Made by a program: the position numbers and the translations under genes. Shown here piece after piece: positions 42,577 to 53,750 of a stretch of DNA of 64,000 bases. Within the stretch, counting starts at the first letter, position 1. Each line of letters starts with the position of its first letter. The notes below the pieces were generated by a model. That model was not told where the DNA came from. It saw only the letters and a list, made by a program, of their open reading frames with translations, and ran no database searches. The stretch is from Symbiodinium kawagutii (taxonomy: Eukaryota > Sar > Dinophyceae > Suessiales > Symbiodiniaceae), in the NCBI GenBank assembly GCA_009767595.1, contig VSDK01018351.1, positions 130,278 through 194,277 of the forward strand, read 5' to 3'.

Positions 42577-42668
42577 AATAAATAAGTAAATAAATAAATG
42601 AATGAATAGATAAATAAATTAACAAATCAATAAATGAATAAACAAATAGATGAATTAATAGATCAAAC
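42577..42668. repeat. (AAAT)n tetranucleotide repeat
   Basis: AAATAAATAAGT/AATGAATG words over about 90 bp. Confidence 0.9.
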
Positions 42669-43190
42669 TTACCAATTCACCAAGGCTTGGATTCAATGAA
42701 GCCCCTGGAACCAAGTTGAACTCGGCAAAGGCACCTGGAGATCTGCAGCAAATGTGAGGTTGACCTAGGGCTGCCAAGCGTCGCGTTCACCATGGTCAGT
42801 TCATGGGATTCTCCACGGATCATGTTCCACGGTGTTTTTCATGTCTAAACCAATTCAGGCGGGCCATACCAAGTGTAGGCGTGTTTCTCTATGTATGCAG
42901 ATACACTGTACATTACTGTACCCATTTACTGTACATGCTGGACAATGTCTTTAGCCAAGGAAAATGGATACTGGTTCACTGATTCACAGTCTCTGATCCT
43001 GTGTTGCACTTGCCTACATTGGTGACCCCTGAATTGTGGATATTGTGGATTATTAGGCTGATGGGCACAAAAAGGGGTTTAACACCACAGAAAAAAGTCT
43101 AATGAGTTGACTTCAACAAATGCGACCAACTGCATTTCCAACTCTCCAAAACCCCTGAGCATTGCCAGATCGGCATTTTTTTGCTATGAC

Positions 43191-43320
43191 ATCTCAGATT
43201 CCACCACCTCAGCAGTCGAGCGCTCAGCACTTTGTGCCGAGAGCAGTTCCGACTCTTTGGCCACGAGGGGTACGAGAATACCTTGAGGGACGGTCCGGCT
43301 GGACATCAAACTCGTTCAAC
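43191..43320 (+). CDS. Coding island, frame unresolved
   Basis: Strong acceptor (TTTTTTTGCTATGACATCTCAG). One frame reads STTSAVERSALCAESSSDSL to a GT donor (AGGG|GTACGA). Another reads CREQFRLFGHEGYENTLRDG. Both are GC-rich at third positions. Confidence 0.4.
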
Positions 43321-43379
43321 CGATTCGAAATCTATAAAGAATGTGCATACACAAAATGTGTATGTACAGTATGTTGATA

Positions 43380-43605
43380 TAGAAATATAGATTTGTGTGT
43401 GTATGTATATATATACATGGGTATATATGTACATGACATCTTCAAATATGTTCATATCTATATATATATATATGTATCTATGTATATATATATATAAATA
43501 TAAATATAGAGAGAGAGATCTGTGTATGTAATGTAATGTAGTGTAATGTAATGTAATGTAATGTACTGTACTGTACTGTACTGTACTGTACTGTAATGTA
43601 TGTAT
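43380..43605. repeat. (TA)-rich tract followed by 5-bp repeat (TGTAA/TGTAC)n
   Basis: TATATA repeats to about 43500, a GAGA tract, then TGTAA and TGTAC pentamers to about 43600. Confidence 0.9.
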
Positions 43606-43935
43606 GCATGCACATGCACATACCATATGCCTACGCAAGATTACGCAAGTATCGAAAAGGATGGGACCAAGCTCAGATTTGCTAGCCAATTCAGATCAAC
43701 AAGTTGTACAAGTATCAAGTTGTCATTAAAGCTGACATTGCTCCAGGTCTTCCTCGAAAATCCCAAGCCTCTCTCTGGGAATTGCCTGGAACGGCCAGGG
43801 CCTGGGAATTTCTTTGAGCCAAGGCACACATAATTGGTATCGAGAAGGCTTGGAGGCACCTCAGATCAAGTCACAGGTCTTCCCAGGTCTTCCCAGGTCT
43901 GTCCCAAGCATGTTCCAAGCATGTTCCAATCCAAG

Positions 43936-44154
43936 ATGCGCCGTGATGACAAAAGTGACTCCGAAGCCAGTGCGGTCCTCAGCTTCAAACTGGCCATCCG
44001 AGGCTGTGAAACATTTGGCACATTTGTGGCACTGCTTGCCGAGTTTCGATCAGAAAGCCGCCTACTGCAGCACTGCCAGACCATCCAGCCACTGCTATTG
44101 AACTCAAAGCTTTCCACCGCCCACGTGTTTCCTGGAGCCCAGCTCTCATTTTGA
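43936..44154 (+). CDS. Exon of unknown protein
   Basis: Starts MRRDDKSDSEASAVLSFKLA after TTCCAATCCAAG and continues FVALLAEFRSESRLLQHC, over 70 codons with good coding composition. Stops at TGA if not spliced earlier. Confidence 0.55.
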   Translation: MRRDDKSDSEASAVLSFKLAIRGCETFGTFVALLAEFRSESRLLQHCQTIQPLLLNSKLSTAHVFPGAQLSF

Positions 44155-44308
44155 ATTTTGTTTTTGTGTCACGGACCCATTCATATCCAGCCACATGGTG
44201 CCACCGGAGGATAAAACTCGAAGTTTGGCCTCCTGAACTGCCACTATCTTTCTTGGTTTCCATTGGCTCGTGGCTGGTGGATCTTGTGTCTTGTGTCTTC
44301 CATCCCAG

Positions 44309-44392
44309 CCACGCCTTCGGTGTGTAGTCTGCAATGACGGCACCCATCAAAGGACTGCAACTCCACCTCGAAGGACAGAGAAAGCATGGTGA
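44309..44392 (+). CDS. Possible C-terminal exon
   Basis: Very good acceptor (GTCTTGTGTCTTCCATCCCAG). Reads PRLRCVVCNDGTHQRTATPP then RRTEKAW and TGA; the CVVCNDGTH piece could be half a zinc site. Probably the same gene as 43936-44154. Confidence 0.45.
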   Translation, partial: PRLRCVVCNDGTHQRTATPPRRTEKAW

Positions 44393-44639
44393 TCGAAGGA
44401 ATTCTAATGAATTGTAACTCCAATGCCCCTTCCACGCACATCAACGGTGTCAAACAAAGGTCAATACTGCCGTTCTAGGACAGTGTTTCAATCATTTCAC
44501 TCCATGTCCGAAATCGTAAAATTGATTGCTGAACTACAGTATGATCAAGTGGATACCGATGCTAACAGCTTTTCTTGCAAACTTCAGCAGTGATGTAGCT
44601 GTGTCTCTGTGAGTGTGTTGTATCTTTGAAATTCTTTGA

Positions 44640-44775
44640 ACATCTTCGACAACGCTTGGCCCCGACATGAGATCTACAGCTGCTGCCGCGCAGCTGTACG
44701 GTGCATCGTGTCAAGAAGATTGGCAGCATCAAAGCCTCGGCAGGTGGCCATGGTGGACGGCTGACCCCAATTGAC
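44640..44775. other. Coding-like island, strand unresolved
   Basis: Plus frame FDNAWPRHEIYSCCRAAVRC and minus frame EALMLPIFLTRCTVQLRG are both open and plausible. Confidence 0.35.
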
Positions 44776-44813
44776 CGGTTGGATGACCATACCATGTCTT
44801 TGTTTGCATAACT

Positions 44814-44880
44814 GGGGTTTTCTCTAAATTTAGTTAAAACTGTTGATAAGATTTGATAAGCATTTTAGAGAAAATGCCAA
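44814..44880. mobile_element. Small inverted-repeat element, 66 bp
   Basis: GGGGTTTTCTCTAAAT at the left pairs with CATTTTAGAGAAAATGCC at the right. The TTTTCTC core resembles the MITE-like arms at 38039 and 62559, so it may be a distant relative. Confidence 0.4.
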
Positions 44881-45220
44881 CTGTTAATAGCGAACTATTC
44901 ACTGTCGCTCCTTGTCAGGTAGCTCAAGCCTCCTGTTCTGTGCACATGAGACACAAAACATTGAAGTGCAAACACACTGGAAACACATTGCCACGAGAAA
45001 ACAGTCGTTGCATGTCTTTGTCGGTTCTTCCTTGTGAGTTTCTAGCTCTAAAAAGATGCAACGTTCCACCAGTTTTCCTTGAACCAAACGACTTCTCGAC
45101 ATGATGGTAAGTAGTGCATCGAGAGACTGGAATGGTGTAGTATGGGCGCAAAGTGCCAAGCATGATGGTACAGCTAATACCAATGAAGTAAGCGCAAATG
45201 CAGACCTGCCACAGTGTGCA

Positions 45221-45278
45221 AGGCACATCAAGGCACATCAAGGCAAATCAAGGCACATCAAGGCACATCAAGGCATGT
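45221..45278. repeat. 10-bp tandem repeat (AGGCACATCA)n
   Basis: Five 10-bp units with one variant (AGGCAAATCA). Confidence 0.9.
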
Positions 45279-45344
45279 TTTCCTTTGCAAATCTCCAAGG
45301 AAAACTCTCCATGGAAACTCATGGTCTGGCGCAGTTGGACTCTC

Positions 45345-45560
45345 CATGGCTGTGTCCAGCGAGCTGAGACCGAGCTCCCTAGCGATCTCCCCACCTGTAG
45401 TCTTCCAAACCTTTTCGCCAGCAGATTCGCCACCTGTGCCCCCAAGGCTGCAAGGAGGTACACCGAGGCAAAGACGGCCTGTCACAACAAACGCAGTGAA
45501 GGAAGTATCGATGTATGTGGATGATCGATGGTTAGTTACAGCACATATTAGGTTTCTGTA
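45345..45560 (+). CDS. Coding island, two plus frames
   Basis: One frame reads PVVFQTFSPADSPPVPPRLQ to TAA at 45559. The other reads SLPNLFASRFATCAPKAARR. Both have coding-like third positions, so the frame is unresolved. Confidence 0.4.
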
Positions 45561-45743
45561 ATTGAACGTGCGCCAGATTGTTGTAATTAGCTGCGACAAA
45601 TTGCGACTCCACTGGCCAATGCTGGCAATCCGATGAAAGGTGGCAAATGCTGGCAATCTGAACAATGAAAGGTGGCCAAATTGACTTCTGCATACGGAAG
45701 TACGATGGTGAATCAACAGCTCTGCCAGGGCACCTGCAGTAGA

Positions 45744-45812
45744 ACGGGCGTTACATGGCCTTCTTCCTTGAAGAACACGGGGAAGAATTTCACCTCAGCA
45801 TCTATCGGCATC
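45744..45812 (+). CDS. Possible short exon
   Basis: After CACCTGCAGTAG, reads NGRYMAFFLEEHGEEFHLSI. Unknown product. Confidence 0.3.
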
Positions 45813-46009
45813 TATCGGACTCTATCGGCATCTATCAGCATCTTGCATTCATAAGCTGCATCTTGATCCATGATAGTGAGGTGATGATGATAGTGGTGAG
45901 AGTGATGCTGGTGGTGCTGGTGATCACGAAACGAAAGTTTGCCTGGGCTTGGTTGCGGTGTAGTGGAAGAGGGCTCGAGAATGCAGAGATAAAGCAATGA
46001 CATGGCCCA

Positions 46010-46108
46010 CATACCTAGGTGATCTTGAGTGATCCTAGGTGATTCTAAGTGATCCTTTGTGACCTTAAGTGATCCTAGGTGATCCTAAGTGATCCTAGGT
46101 GACCATTT
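46010..46108. repeat. 10-bp tandem repeat (GTGATCCTAG)n
   Basis: About nine units of GTGATCCTAG/GTGATCCTAA. Confidence 0.9.
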
Positions 46109-46109
46109 T

Positions 46110-46800
46110 GGGAGTGGCTGTTCTCTTCAGCATTGGCATGTGCACAGCGTGTGTTCCTTTAAAAGACTTCTGTGCAAACCAAAACGAGGCCAGAGGCAAC
46201 TTCATGCAAAAGTGCAATACTGTGTCATCTTACAGAATATGAGTTGTAAAAACATGCACGTCTCTAAGGATGTGCACCGGTACGAGTGATCCTGACTCAA
46301 TCAGTTCTGTCCTTCAAGCTTGTGTGAAAGCTCTGGGGGCCTACCATACCGAAGTCACATAAATGGGGTCTACATTCATTTCCTCCGTCACACTACCGCT
46401 GCAACGTTCAAAAGCAAAGTCAATGTCAATGACAGCAACTGCCAATCAAACTGCTGCTGAACAACTGTCATGCCCGCACCAAAGGTGAGGATCAGCTCAA
46501 TGATGAACATAACCTGACAAGCAGGGTCAATCTTTGGAGTGACGCGGAAGATAGCAGCTGATGCAAATGAAGGGAGAAGGATGTTACCATTCAATGACAG
46601 GGAGGTAAAACATGCTGTGGTGCAAGGTCAGCAGGCGAGCACCGAGAAGGTTCGGGGTTCTGGTAGAAACACCAGGCACGCTCCTTCCTATTTGTCAAAA
46701 GTGTTTCTAAAATGTTTCAAAATGTCTCTAATATTTCACATATTTCACATTCACATCCTGTACTTTGAGTACTCTTGACAATCTTTCCATCTTTTTAGTT
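46110..46800. other. Weak coding signals only
   Basis: A plus frame at 46539-46690 (DREVKHAVVQGQQASTEKVR) is plausible but lacks firm splice sites. Confidence 0.25.
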
Positions 46801-46814
46801 CCTTTTCCCTCTGA

Positions 46815-47049
46815 GGCACTGAGACCTTTGTGCTGCCACCTTCCTACCATCGCCACTACTCCTGGTTTTGAGGCACTCTTTCATCTTGCGGAGGCATGGA
46901 GCTGGAACAAAAACACAGGAGCTGTGACGGTTTGGAGGTTTGGACCATTTGCAATGTACATCAGTGGCCCGCAAATCAATTCGAGGCACCAACCGAACTC
47001 GTCGCACCGTCACCAATCCAAAGCAGGTCGATTTCTCCTTCACAGCTGA
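46815..47049 (+). CDS. Possible exon of unknown protein
   Basis: The plus frame includes TTPGFEALFHLAEAWSWNKN and VTVWRFGPFAMYISG, ending in TGA. The minus strand is also open. Confidence 0.35.
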
Positions 47050-47534
47050 GGTAAACGCCAGGATATGCCAGGTGTCTCTAGGTGTCTATGTCATTTCATC
47101 TACTTGAAGAACAAGCTCAGCTTCGCTTAGGCTTGGCTGCTCAGTTGCGCTCCATTCTTGCATGGTTATGAATGCAAACTAACAAATGTTGACATTGCCC
47201 TCTAGGATTCCAGATCTATTCGCATTGCCTTCCAAACTTCTCATGTGGTCGTAGATTGCCACATCTCTAGGCTCTGGTTGCGCATGGTTCCGGCATTGTA
47301 TTGCCAAGTCACGCTTCGCCACCTCTGGGATTCCAGGAGGCTCTCCTGCAAATGTACCTGAGTTCCATGGCTCAGACAATAAGGAGATGATAAGGAGATT
47401 CATAGTGGAGGATAAGAGGAGGATAAGGAGATGTCTCGATGATAAACAATGTGCACTGAGCCAGATTGTCATGATCTACAACTATGCGACGGTGTTGCCC
47501 ATCCGTGCATGGGGTTTTTGCTCGTTAGTGAGAG

Positions 47535-47643
47535 AAGGAACTGGCCACAATTCCAAAATGCTGCACAACTCAATGCCGTCAAAATGCAGCCTGGCTGGTT
47601 TCCCCCAATGCATAGCGATCATGCATCAGAAGACATGGGATGA
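47535..47643 (+). CDS. Possible exon of unknown protein
   Basis: Reads NWPQFQNAAQLNAVKMQPGW then FPPMHSDHASEDMG and TGA. An overlapping longer plus frame and a minus frame compete. Confidence 0.3.
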
Positions 47644-48219
47644 TGGCAATGAAGGACCTTGGCTCGGATCTGTTGAGCTGGTTTCCAAGGGTCACCTCGG
47701 ACTGACAATAATTGCCGACATCAAAACAGATCTTTGATCTGCGCACGAAACTTCTGCATGAACCTGTGGTCAACAACTTCAAATTTGGCCATATATGGAT
47801 TCAGAATTCTCTCAATCGAGGTGCTGGTCCTGTTTTCTTTCCGGACGGTGGCCAGAACACATTCATGTCATCTTTTGTCGCAATGCATCATACCAACAAT
47901 TGAATGCTACGTTGGGGTAATTTGGAAATATAAGCTCACGATAGCTCACGCTGAAGAAAATCGAAGCAGCATATTGACCAAATGAATAATGCCAAGTATC
48001 AGGAAAATGCCAATACAAATCACCTCAGTGAGTGGACCAAAGCAACCCGGAATTCAATGGAATTCACAGTTTCACTCTACAGGCAACGGGCAACCAGCTC
48101 AATACTCTCAATATGACGGTCGGTTTGCATATGTTGCATTACTCAGGGTCTAAACTGATCGTCATGGCACTACTTTCATCGAAGAGGGCGTCCAGTGATT
48201 GCCAGTGGTCGCAAAAACA

Positions 48220-48528
48220 ATGAGCCCCAAGAGTGGACCCACGGAAGCAGCAATGCCTCTGCAAAGGCTGGATGGGGCTGCTCTTGCAACTGGTGCACCC
48301 AGTCAGAGTAACGTAGAAACAAAGAAAAGCTGTGGAGCTAAGAATTCTTCAGGAGTGCTGGCAAATTTCCTTCATAGATCTAGACTCTCAACAGACTCAG
48401 TGGAGCCTTTCAGAGACCTTCAGTGTTCACCACTGTGTCACTTCAGCAGCACTCAAAATCATTCAAAATCACCAAGACTTGGATTTGAAGGACTCCTTGC
48501 CCCATGCACTTCCTTTGATCTCCTTTGA
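48220..48528 (+). CDS. Exon with plausible start codon
   Basis: ATG at 48220 begins MSPKSGPTEAAMPLQRLDGA then NFLHRSRLSTDSVEPF; a soluble, Ser/Ala-rich sequence. A second plus frame is open from 48332. The donor is undefined. Confidence 0.45.
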   Translation: MSPKSGPTEAAMPLQRLDGAALATGAPSQSNVETKKSCGAKNSSGVLANFLHRSRLSTDSVEPFRDLQCSPLCHFSSTQNHSKSPRLGFEGLLAPCTSFDLL

Positions 48529-48585
48529 TCTCCAGCCTACGCCAGCCCCCAGCCCCTCTCCCATCAGCCTCCCACGGTCGCATTC

Positions 48586-48717
48586 ATGGATTCCACATCA
48601 CTACGGCGCCCCGCGGGACAAGAGTCATCCATCAAGGCAACCAAAGGACCACCGATGATGCCGTCACAAATGCCCTGCCTCAAACTCAGAAGCACATCGT
48701 CTAAGCAAGAAGTTTGA
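48586..48717 (+). CDS. Possible short coding exon
   Basis: MDSTSLRRPAGQESSIKATK then basic residues to TGA, 43 codons. It may belong with 48220-48528. An alternative frame overlaps. Confidence 0.35.
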   Translation: MDSTSLRRPAGQESSIKATKGPPMMPSQMPCLKLRSTSSKQEV

Positions 48718-48949
48718 TGTCGCCTCCGAAGAATCTGAAGTTAAAAATGTTAAACCACTGAACCGAGTGGAAATGTGTCAAATTCCCTCATTTCTTGAAT
48801 CACAGAACACTGGTCGCGGTAAGAGGATGTAAGAGGAGTCTGTGGTCCCCCTGAAGCTTCTCACTTTGAAAGCCAAAGAATCCCAAAGAACAACTGTGTA
48901 TCACTCCTATCAGACCTATCATAAATCGAGTCTAAAATAAATTCGACTA

Positions 48950-49170
48950 AGCAGCTTGTCACAAACATTTCGAGCTTTACATTCAGTATCATTCAGTGCT
49001 TCAACATGCCAAGGGCCGCCAATGCCATCGGGGTGCAAGGCCAGCGCCACGCACAGCAGAACGAAAGGTTCGAAGTCCTTGGAGCTGATGAATGTCATGA
49101 GGACCGAGGATCTGACCGAGCGAACACAAATCTTCACAGATTCTGTGGATCTGGTGATGATGATCAATGA
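48950..49170. other. Coding island, strand unresolved
   Basis: The minus frame reads SSVLMTFISSKDFEPFVLLC then VALALHPDGIGGPWH, GC-rich at third positions. Two plus frames are also open (MPRAANAIGVQGQRHAQQNE). The minus strand is slightly preferred. Confidence 0.4.
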
Positions 49171-49589
49171 TCAATGTGCTCGCCAACAACTGATGAACAC
49201 AAATGGCCCACAAAATGTCAAAAATATGTCAAATCAGCAGAAGCTCCGATCCGAGCAGCATTTTAGAGTGAGCTGAGGTGGCTGTCGGATGCTGTTAGGT
49301 GGTTGACAAATTACTTCTTAGCGCCTTTGTAACGAACCCAGCCCCGCCTCCTTCTTACACTCTAAATCACCTATCGCTAATCAATGACCTCATTCGTCAT
49401 GTTTTTTTCTGAGGGAACATGAAACCAAATCCACGATTGGCCGCACTGCTCCACTCTTGTGAGCTGCCTCACTCAGTGAGTCTTTTTATCTGTACTCTCC
49501 TTCCCGCAAATTCACAAATCGACTCTGGAAATTGGTGGAAAAAATCAAGATAGACAAAATGCAGCCGGACAGGACGTGATGATAGGACC

Positions 49590-49895
49590 ATGTCTTTCAA
49601 TGTTGCAAGAATTTTCCCGACTTTCAGCCCCTCCAGGGTGTTCGGATGCACCTTGGGTTTGGCGACGACCACTGCCCGCAGCAAACAGCCAGACGACACT
49701 AGTGTGAGAAAGACTCCCATCCTGGAACAAACTGAACTCGTCAAATCAATGGAGAACATCATGCGAGGAGACTACACTGTATCATCCTTCTTGCTGTGTG
49801 TAGATGCAGACACCACTAAGCCACTTAGAAGGTTGCCAACGTTTGCCAGCTGGGTCACTTACGAAAATGATAAAGTAAAATGGAGTAGGACATAG
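49590..49895 (+). CDS. Hypothetical open frame, 101 codons
   Basis: The plus frame includes TPILEQTELVKSMENIMRGD and a LPTFASWVTYENDKVKW tail. An equally long minus frame with a hydrophobic start overlaps. No family recognised. Confidence 0.35.
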   Translation: MSFNVARIFPTFSPSRVFGCTLGLATTTARSKQPDDTSVRKTPILEQTELVKSMENIMRGDYTVSSFLLCVDADTTKPLRRLPTFASWVTYENDKVKWSRT

Positions 49896-49902
49896 TACGA
49901 CC

Positions 49903-50127
49903 ATGCAAAATTCATTTGGAACGACTCTGAACCTCAGAACACATGTGGCAAATCCATCGCCGCAAAACTGGTTGCATCCTGTCCTGATGCAAGCTCTCCG
50001 TGACAACTTGTCTGCCTGGAGCAGTGGGTTGGTGGTGACCCTTTCAAACGCCCCGAAGACGGATTTGTACATCTCCCTCGAAATTATGTTGGCCTGGCCT
50101 TGCTTAGACTCTAAGATCTTTGCATAA
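49903..50127 (+). CDS. Hypothetical open frame
   Basis: Reads HPVLMQALRDNLSAWSSGLV then TDLYISLEIML with TAA stop. The minus strand is also open (FGAFERVTTNPLLQADKL). Confidence 0.35.
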   Translation: MQNSFGTTLNLRTHVANPSPQNWLHPVLMQALRDNLSAWSSGLVVTLSNAPKTDLYISLEIMLAWPCLDSKIFA

Positions 50128-50668
50128 AGCAGTCATAATCATAATTATGCAGTAACATTGTGAAACACATTTTCGTCTTCATGTTTTCTTCAACAATTGG
50201 ATGCTGCAAAGTGACAATGTAGCCAGCGGGCAGTGCACTGAGCAGATTGGAGAGGCCTTGTAAGCCTTCCGCGAAACCCACGTCGAATTTGTTTCCACCT
50301 ACCTCACGGGTGACTCATGACACTTCCGCCAGACATGTGAGGCAATTGCTCAAGTCAGAGCTCAAAGTCAACCTAGAATATCATGTTCATCACCAGCATC
50401 TCCCGGCTATTAGTGGTAGCAAGCATCATGTAGCTGCCAAGGTATCAGGCAGCCCACAATCTGCACATGGCGTCCAGTTTCACTGCTGCCGGGCCACGAG
50501 CAACAGGAAAGATGGCAACCTTGGCTGCTGCAGTTCGCCAAGAAAACCCAGAGGCTTAGACCAACAAAAACAGGTACAACAAGGTGTAGGCGGAAACTGG
50601 ACCAATGCTCACCCTAATGCCAAACAAAAACCTTCACTTGCATCATGCAAGACTTCTCGAAGTTCTCT

Positions 50669-50940
50669 TCAATGTCTTTTTCTGGAACTTTGGAAATGTT
50701 CAAACAATATGGGATGTTGCGAAGAAATCCACTGCACGGGACCCGAACAAAACAACACCCAGGCCCCAGGCTGTGGTTTATCCATTTCACGCATCAAGGA
50801 GCGGACTCCGTGCGCATATGTCATCCCAGTGGCACAGTCATCATGTACAGGCCAGTTCCCATGCGGTAGAAAGCCGTTGCAAGAATGCCGCAGATCCTAT
50901 GGTCGTTGGCGGCAGAATAGAATGCATTCTCGCTCTCACC
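50669..50940 (-). CDS. Coding island of unknown protein, two adjacent frames
   Basis: Minus strand: 50821-50940 reads SENAFYSAANDHRICGILAT then AFYRMGTGLYMMTVPLG, and 50669-50818 in another frame reads MREMDKPQPGAWVLFCSGPV. Both are coding-like, suggesting two exons or a frameshift. The 249-codon plus frame across 50247-50996 is less protein-like. Confidence 0.4.
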
Positions 50941-51239
50941 CTACTGGCAGCAGCCCCCCCACTGACCACACATGCACATCGAGAGAGCAGATATGAATAG
51001 GGTGTGTGAATGAGCTGTTAGATGTTCACGAAGCAACCCCATCTTGAGTTTTAAGCCTCCTCATGGCAATAACTCCGAGGCCAACCATGGCGAACAACCC
51101 TTGTGAATAAATCCGTCCACTGACATTTTTCTTGCCACTTGTCTAACGTGCATCGCAAATGCTAAGTTTTTGGCCGTCGCCTTGAAAACCCATACCGAGT
51201 GATGATTTTTTGTCGACAGAGTCCCACACCATCCCATAC

Positions 51240-51400
51240 CTCAAATCTTTCGCACCAAGCATATCCAAGCATCACATTGCGTGTCCACGGACTAGGACTG
51301 GACGCGATTGATTCAGCTGTCATGGCGCTGAAAGGCTCCGCCACGCCAAATGAAATTGATTCAACAAAAGCTTGGCGAATTGTTGAGTTGGAGGTCCAAA
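51240..51400 (+). CDS. Exon of unknown protein
   Basis: Plus frame SITLRVHGLGLDAIDSAVMA then LKGSATPNEIDSTKAWRIVE, a convincing soluble sequence. The minus strand is weaker. Splice ends not fixed. Confidence 0.45.
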
Positions 51401-51635
51401 CATGTCCAAATGATTCCAAATGTAGATCTACATAATCTACATTTTACTCGTCTTGAGTTACTTTCAAAGTAAAAAAGTGATTGCCTCTCGATGCTGATGG
51501 CCGACCATGTATGTCCTCCTTTGATTCAACGGATGTGTAATTGTGTGAACCCTTGCATTGGCTTGTCATGGCTTGTCTGCTTCTGTCTTTTTGACAGGAA
51601 TGACTCTGAGCATTCTCAGCATTGAATCCTGACAG

Positions 51636-51753
51636 CATTGGTACTTCCCAGGCAGATGCCACACTGAGGCGCAGGGCAGAGTCGGATGATGACGCAGCCT
51701 TGGAGCTGACTTTCGCTGAAACATCTGGCATCGATCTGACCACTTCGGCAAAA
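51636..51753 (+). CDS. Exon of unknown acidic protein
   Basis: 39 codons from a CCTGACAG acceptor to an AAA|GTATGG donor. Reads ADATLRRRAESDDDAALELT then FAETSGIDLTTSAK. Confidence 0.55.
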
Positions 51754-52165
51754 GTATGGACCTGTAGGCCATGGAAATCCATAGAATGGAAGCCACTCAG
51801 TTGATCTCAAGCAGTCCGTGGATCTTCCTCCTCCCATCTTCCAACGTGCATCTCTATATCTGCAAGCTAGAGTCCAATCTGGTCCAATCAAAGAGTGATT
51901 TGAAGATGCCACACCAAGAACCACCACTCCAGTTACGTCCTCTTTGACATTGCTACACGTAATTATGCTAACCCAATCAATGGTCATTGCATGTCATTGC
52001 TAGACATGTTTCGAATTGTCCCCTCTTTTGAATACCCACGGCACAAACAAACGGTCGACCAAGGCCGGCTCTGATGAAGACATGAAGGCTTTGTCCTGGG
52101 CAGTGTGCGAAGCTTGCGTTCCTATTGAATGGTTGTGACAAGGACATGCACTACAGATCCCTACC

Positions 52166-52501
52166 TTAACTCCAGTTGTTAGTTGCAGCATCTGGTGTCC
52201 ACCTTTCCTTCCCAAACATCTCCTTGCTCATCTCTCGCTTCAGGGAATCACGGAGCGACAAAGCAAGTTTTGCCTGGCCACTACACATTGAAGCGGTGGC
52301 AGTTTCTGTTTCTCCTCGAACAAAGAACGGGCACATCAACGCTGGTCGCTCCACTGTACACAAACCTACGGTTGTAAGATGTTGAAAACTATGTAGCCAT
52401 TCAATCATCTCCAAGATCCTGCAGCACATCTGCAAAGACACAATGATTGCGGCCAATGCGACCTCTGCATGAGTGTCCCTCATTGTGACTCGAGGCTCCA
52501 T
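52166..52501 (-). CDS. Exon(s) of unknown protein
   Basis: A 111-codon minus frame. The part near 52170-52353, after a GTTTGTGTACAG acceptor, reads AKLALSLRDSLKREMSKEMF; the 5' part reads HAEVALAAIIVSLQMCCRIL. It could be two exons. Charged-helix composition, no family. Confidence 0.5.
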   Translation of the reverse strand: MEPRVTMRDTHAEVALAAIIVSLQMCCRILEMIEWLHSFQHLTTVGLCTVERPALMCPFFVRGETETATASMCSGQAKLALSLRDSLKREMSKEMFGKERWTPDAATNNWS

Positions 52502-52739
52502 CGGAGTGGTTGCACCTAGCGGATCTCTCGGACTGGCTCAATGGCACTACAGTACATATTTAAGTAGTTTTCCATCGCTTGGTGCTGTCATTTTATGTAT
52601 AGACATAAGTGACATAAGTTTATAACTAGCATGCAGTATATATTCATACCAATACATTTCCCTAACAAATCCGTGTATCATGGTATATCAACGCACCTAT
52701 GTATGCTTGTTAATTGACGGACATTCCGGATTTTTTAAG

Positions 52740-52900
52740 TGACATGTTGTGTACATGTGGTCAGCTTCAAAGGTGAGGAAAACATGGCAAACAGCGCCTG
52801 GCGGTCCGTGCAACAAGTAGTGGGTGAAGCGGGCCACACGGGCCTCCAAGTTGCAACACGTGCAAATCCAAGTGAGAAAGAAATGATTTGCGTGCACTAA
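52740..52900 (-). CDS. Possible exon of unknown protein
   Basis: The minus frame reads NLEARVARFTHYLLHGPPGA then VCHVFLTFEADHMYTTCH, GC-rich at third positions. Confidence 0.4.
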
Positions 52901-53299
52901 TGTCACATTACATCTATTTACTAATGTCACAAAGAGTTTTGGAATCTTTCAGCTTGATTCCTGTCTGCTGGACATTAGTAATTAGATGTAATTAGCGCAT
53001 TCCAATGACAACTTCCCTCTCTGTCTTAGTCAGTACCAGACCTCTCACATTGAGAGGCCCGGAATTGCACATTCGTATTGCCGGATGTCCTGAAAGAATA
53101 TATCTCCTTTCCTACCAATTCCTTGTTTGGAAACTCAAGATTACTTTTGGATCCAATAAATGTCTACTAGGATCTCCATAATCCCAGGAAGTCGTGCGCA
53201 GAGTTCGAACAAAAGATCGTCACTGTGTGTGTGTGACTGTAGGCAGCCTGGCAGCAACGCCAGCGATTCCCAAACGTCCAAGACACATGATTTCTACTT

Positions 53300-53480
53300 A
53301 CACCGTAGATCTTTCAAGCGGAAGTGTGGCACTGCTATGATGGAAGTGCGCTATGTTCAATCCAAGTTGGCCGTGCACTCCTGTAGACCTGGCTTCCGAC
53401 TTGTTGACATCTTTTTCAGCTAGACATTGCAGCTCTGGCGGCATCACACGGATGCTGAAACTTTCTTTTGGTGGCTGGTG
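53300..53480 (-). CDS. Possible exon of unknown protein
   Basis: The minus frame reads LQCLAEKDVNKSEARSTGVH then GLNIAHFHHSSATLPLER. A plus frame overlaps. Confidence 0.4.
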
Positions 53481-53573
53481 TAACATCAGATTATGTAGAG
53501 AGTGAGTGGTTGAAGATGAATGAAATATGAACTCTTGAACTCTAGACAATATGAGCTAAAGTGAGCAAACTGA

Positions 53574-53750
53574 TTGGTTTTGCATCCACCAAAAGATCGA
53601 ATGTTGTCTTCAGCTCCTAGAGCGCAGGGACTCTGCAGGAAGTCTGGCCATGTGCATTCCATGGAACTGTCGACGGGGCGTCGACTGGGCGTGTCCAAAT
53701 GTCACAGGCACCTGAAAGACTGGTGGGGGCTCCCTGGCATTGTTGCAAGT
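53574..53750 (+). CDS. Exon of unknown protein
   Basis: Plus frame ending at a consensus donor (CAAGT|GTGAGT). Reads SSAPRAQGLCRKSGHVHSME then RHLKDWWGLPGIVAS. The acceptor is not defined. Confidence 0.45.

Noticed and set aside
50247-50996. Longest non-repeat frame (249 codons, plus strand)
   Set aside because: Amino acid mix is not protein-like and two minus-strand frames in the same region look better.
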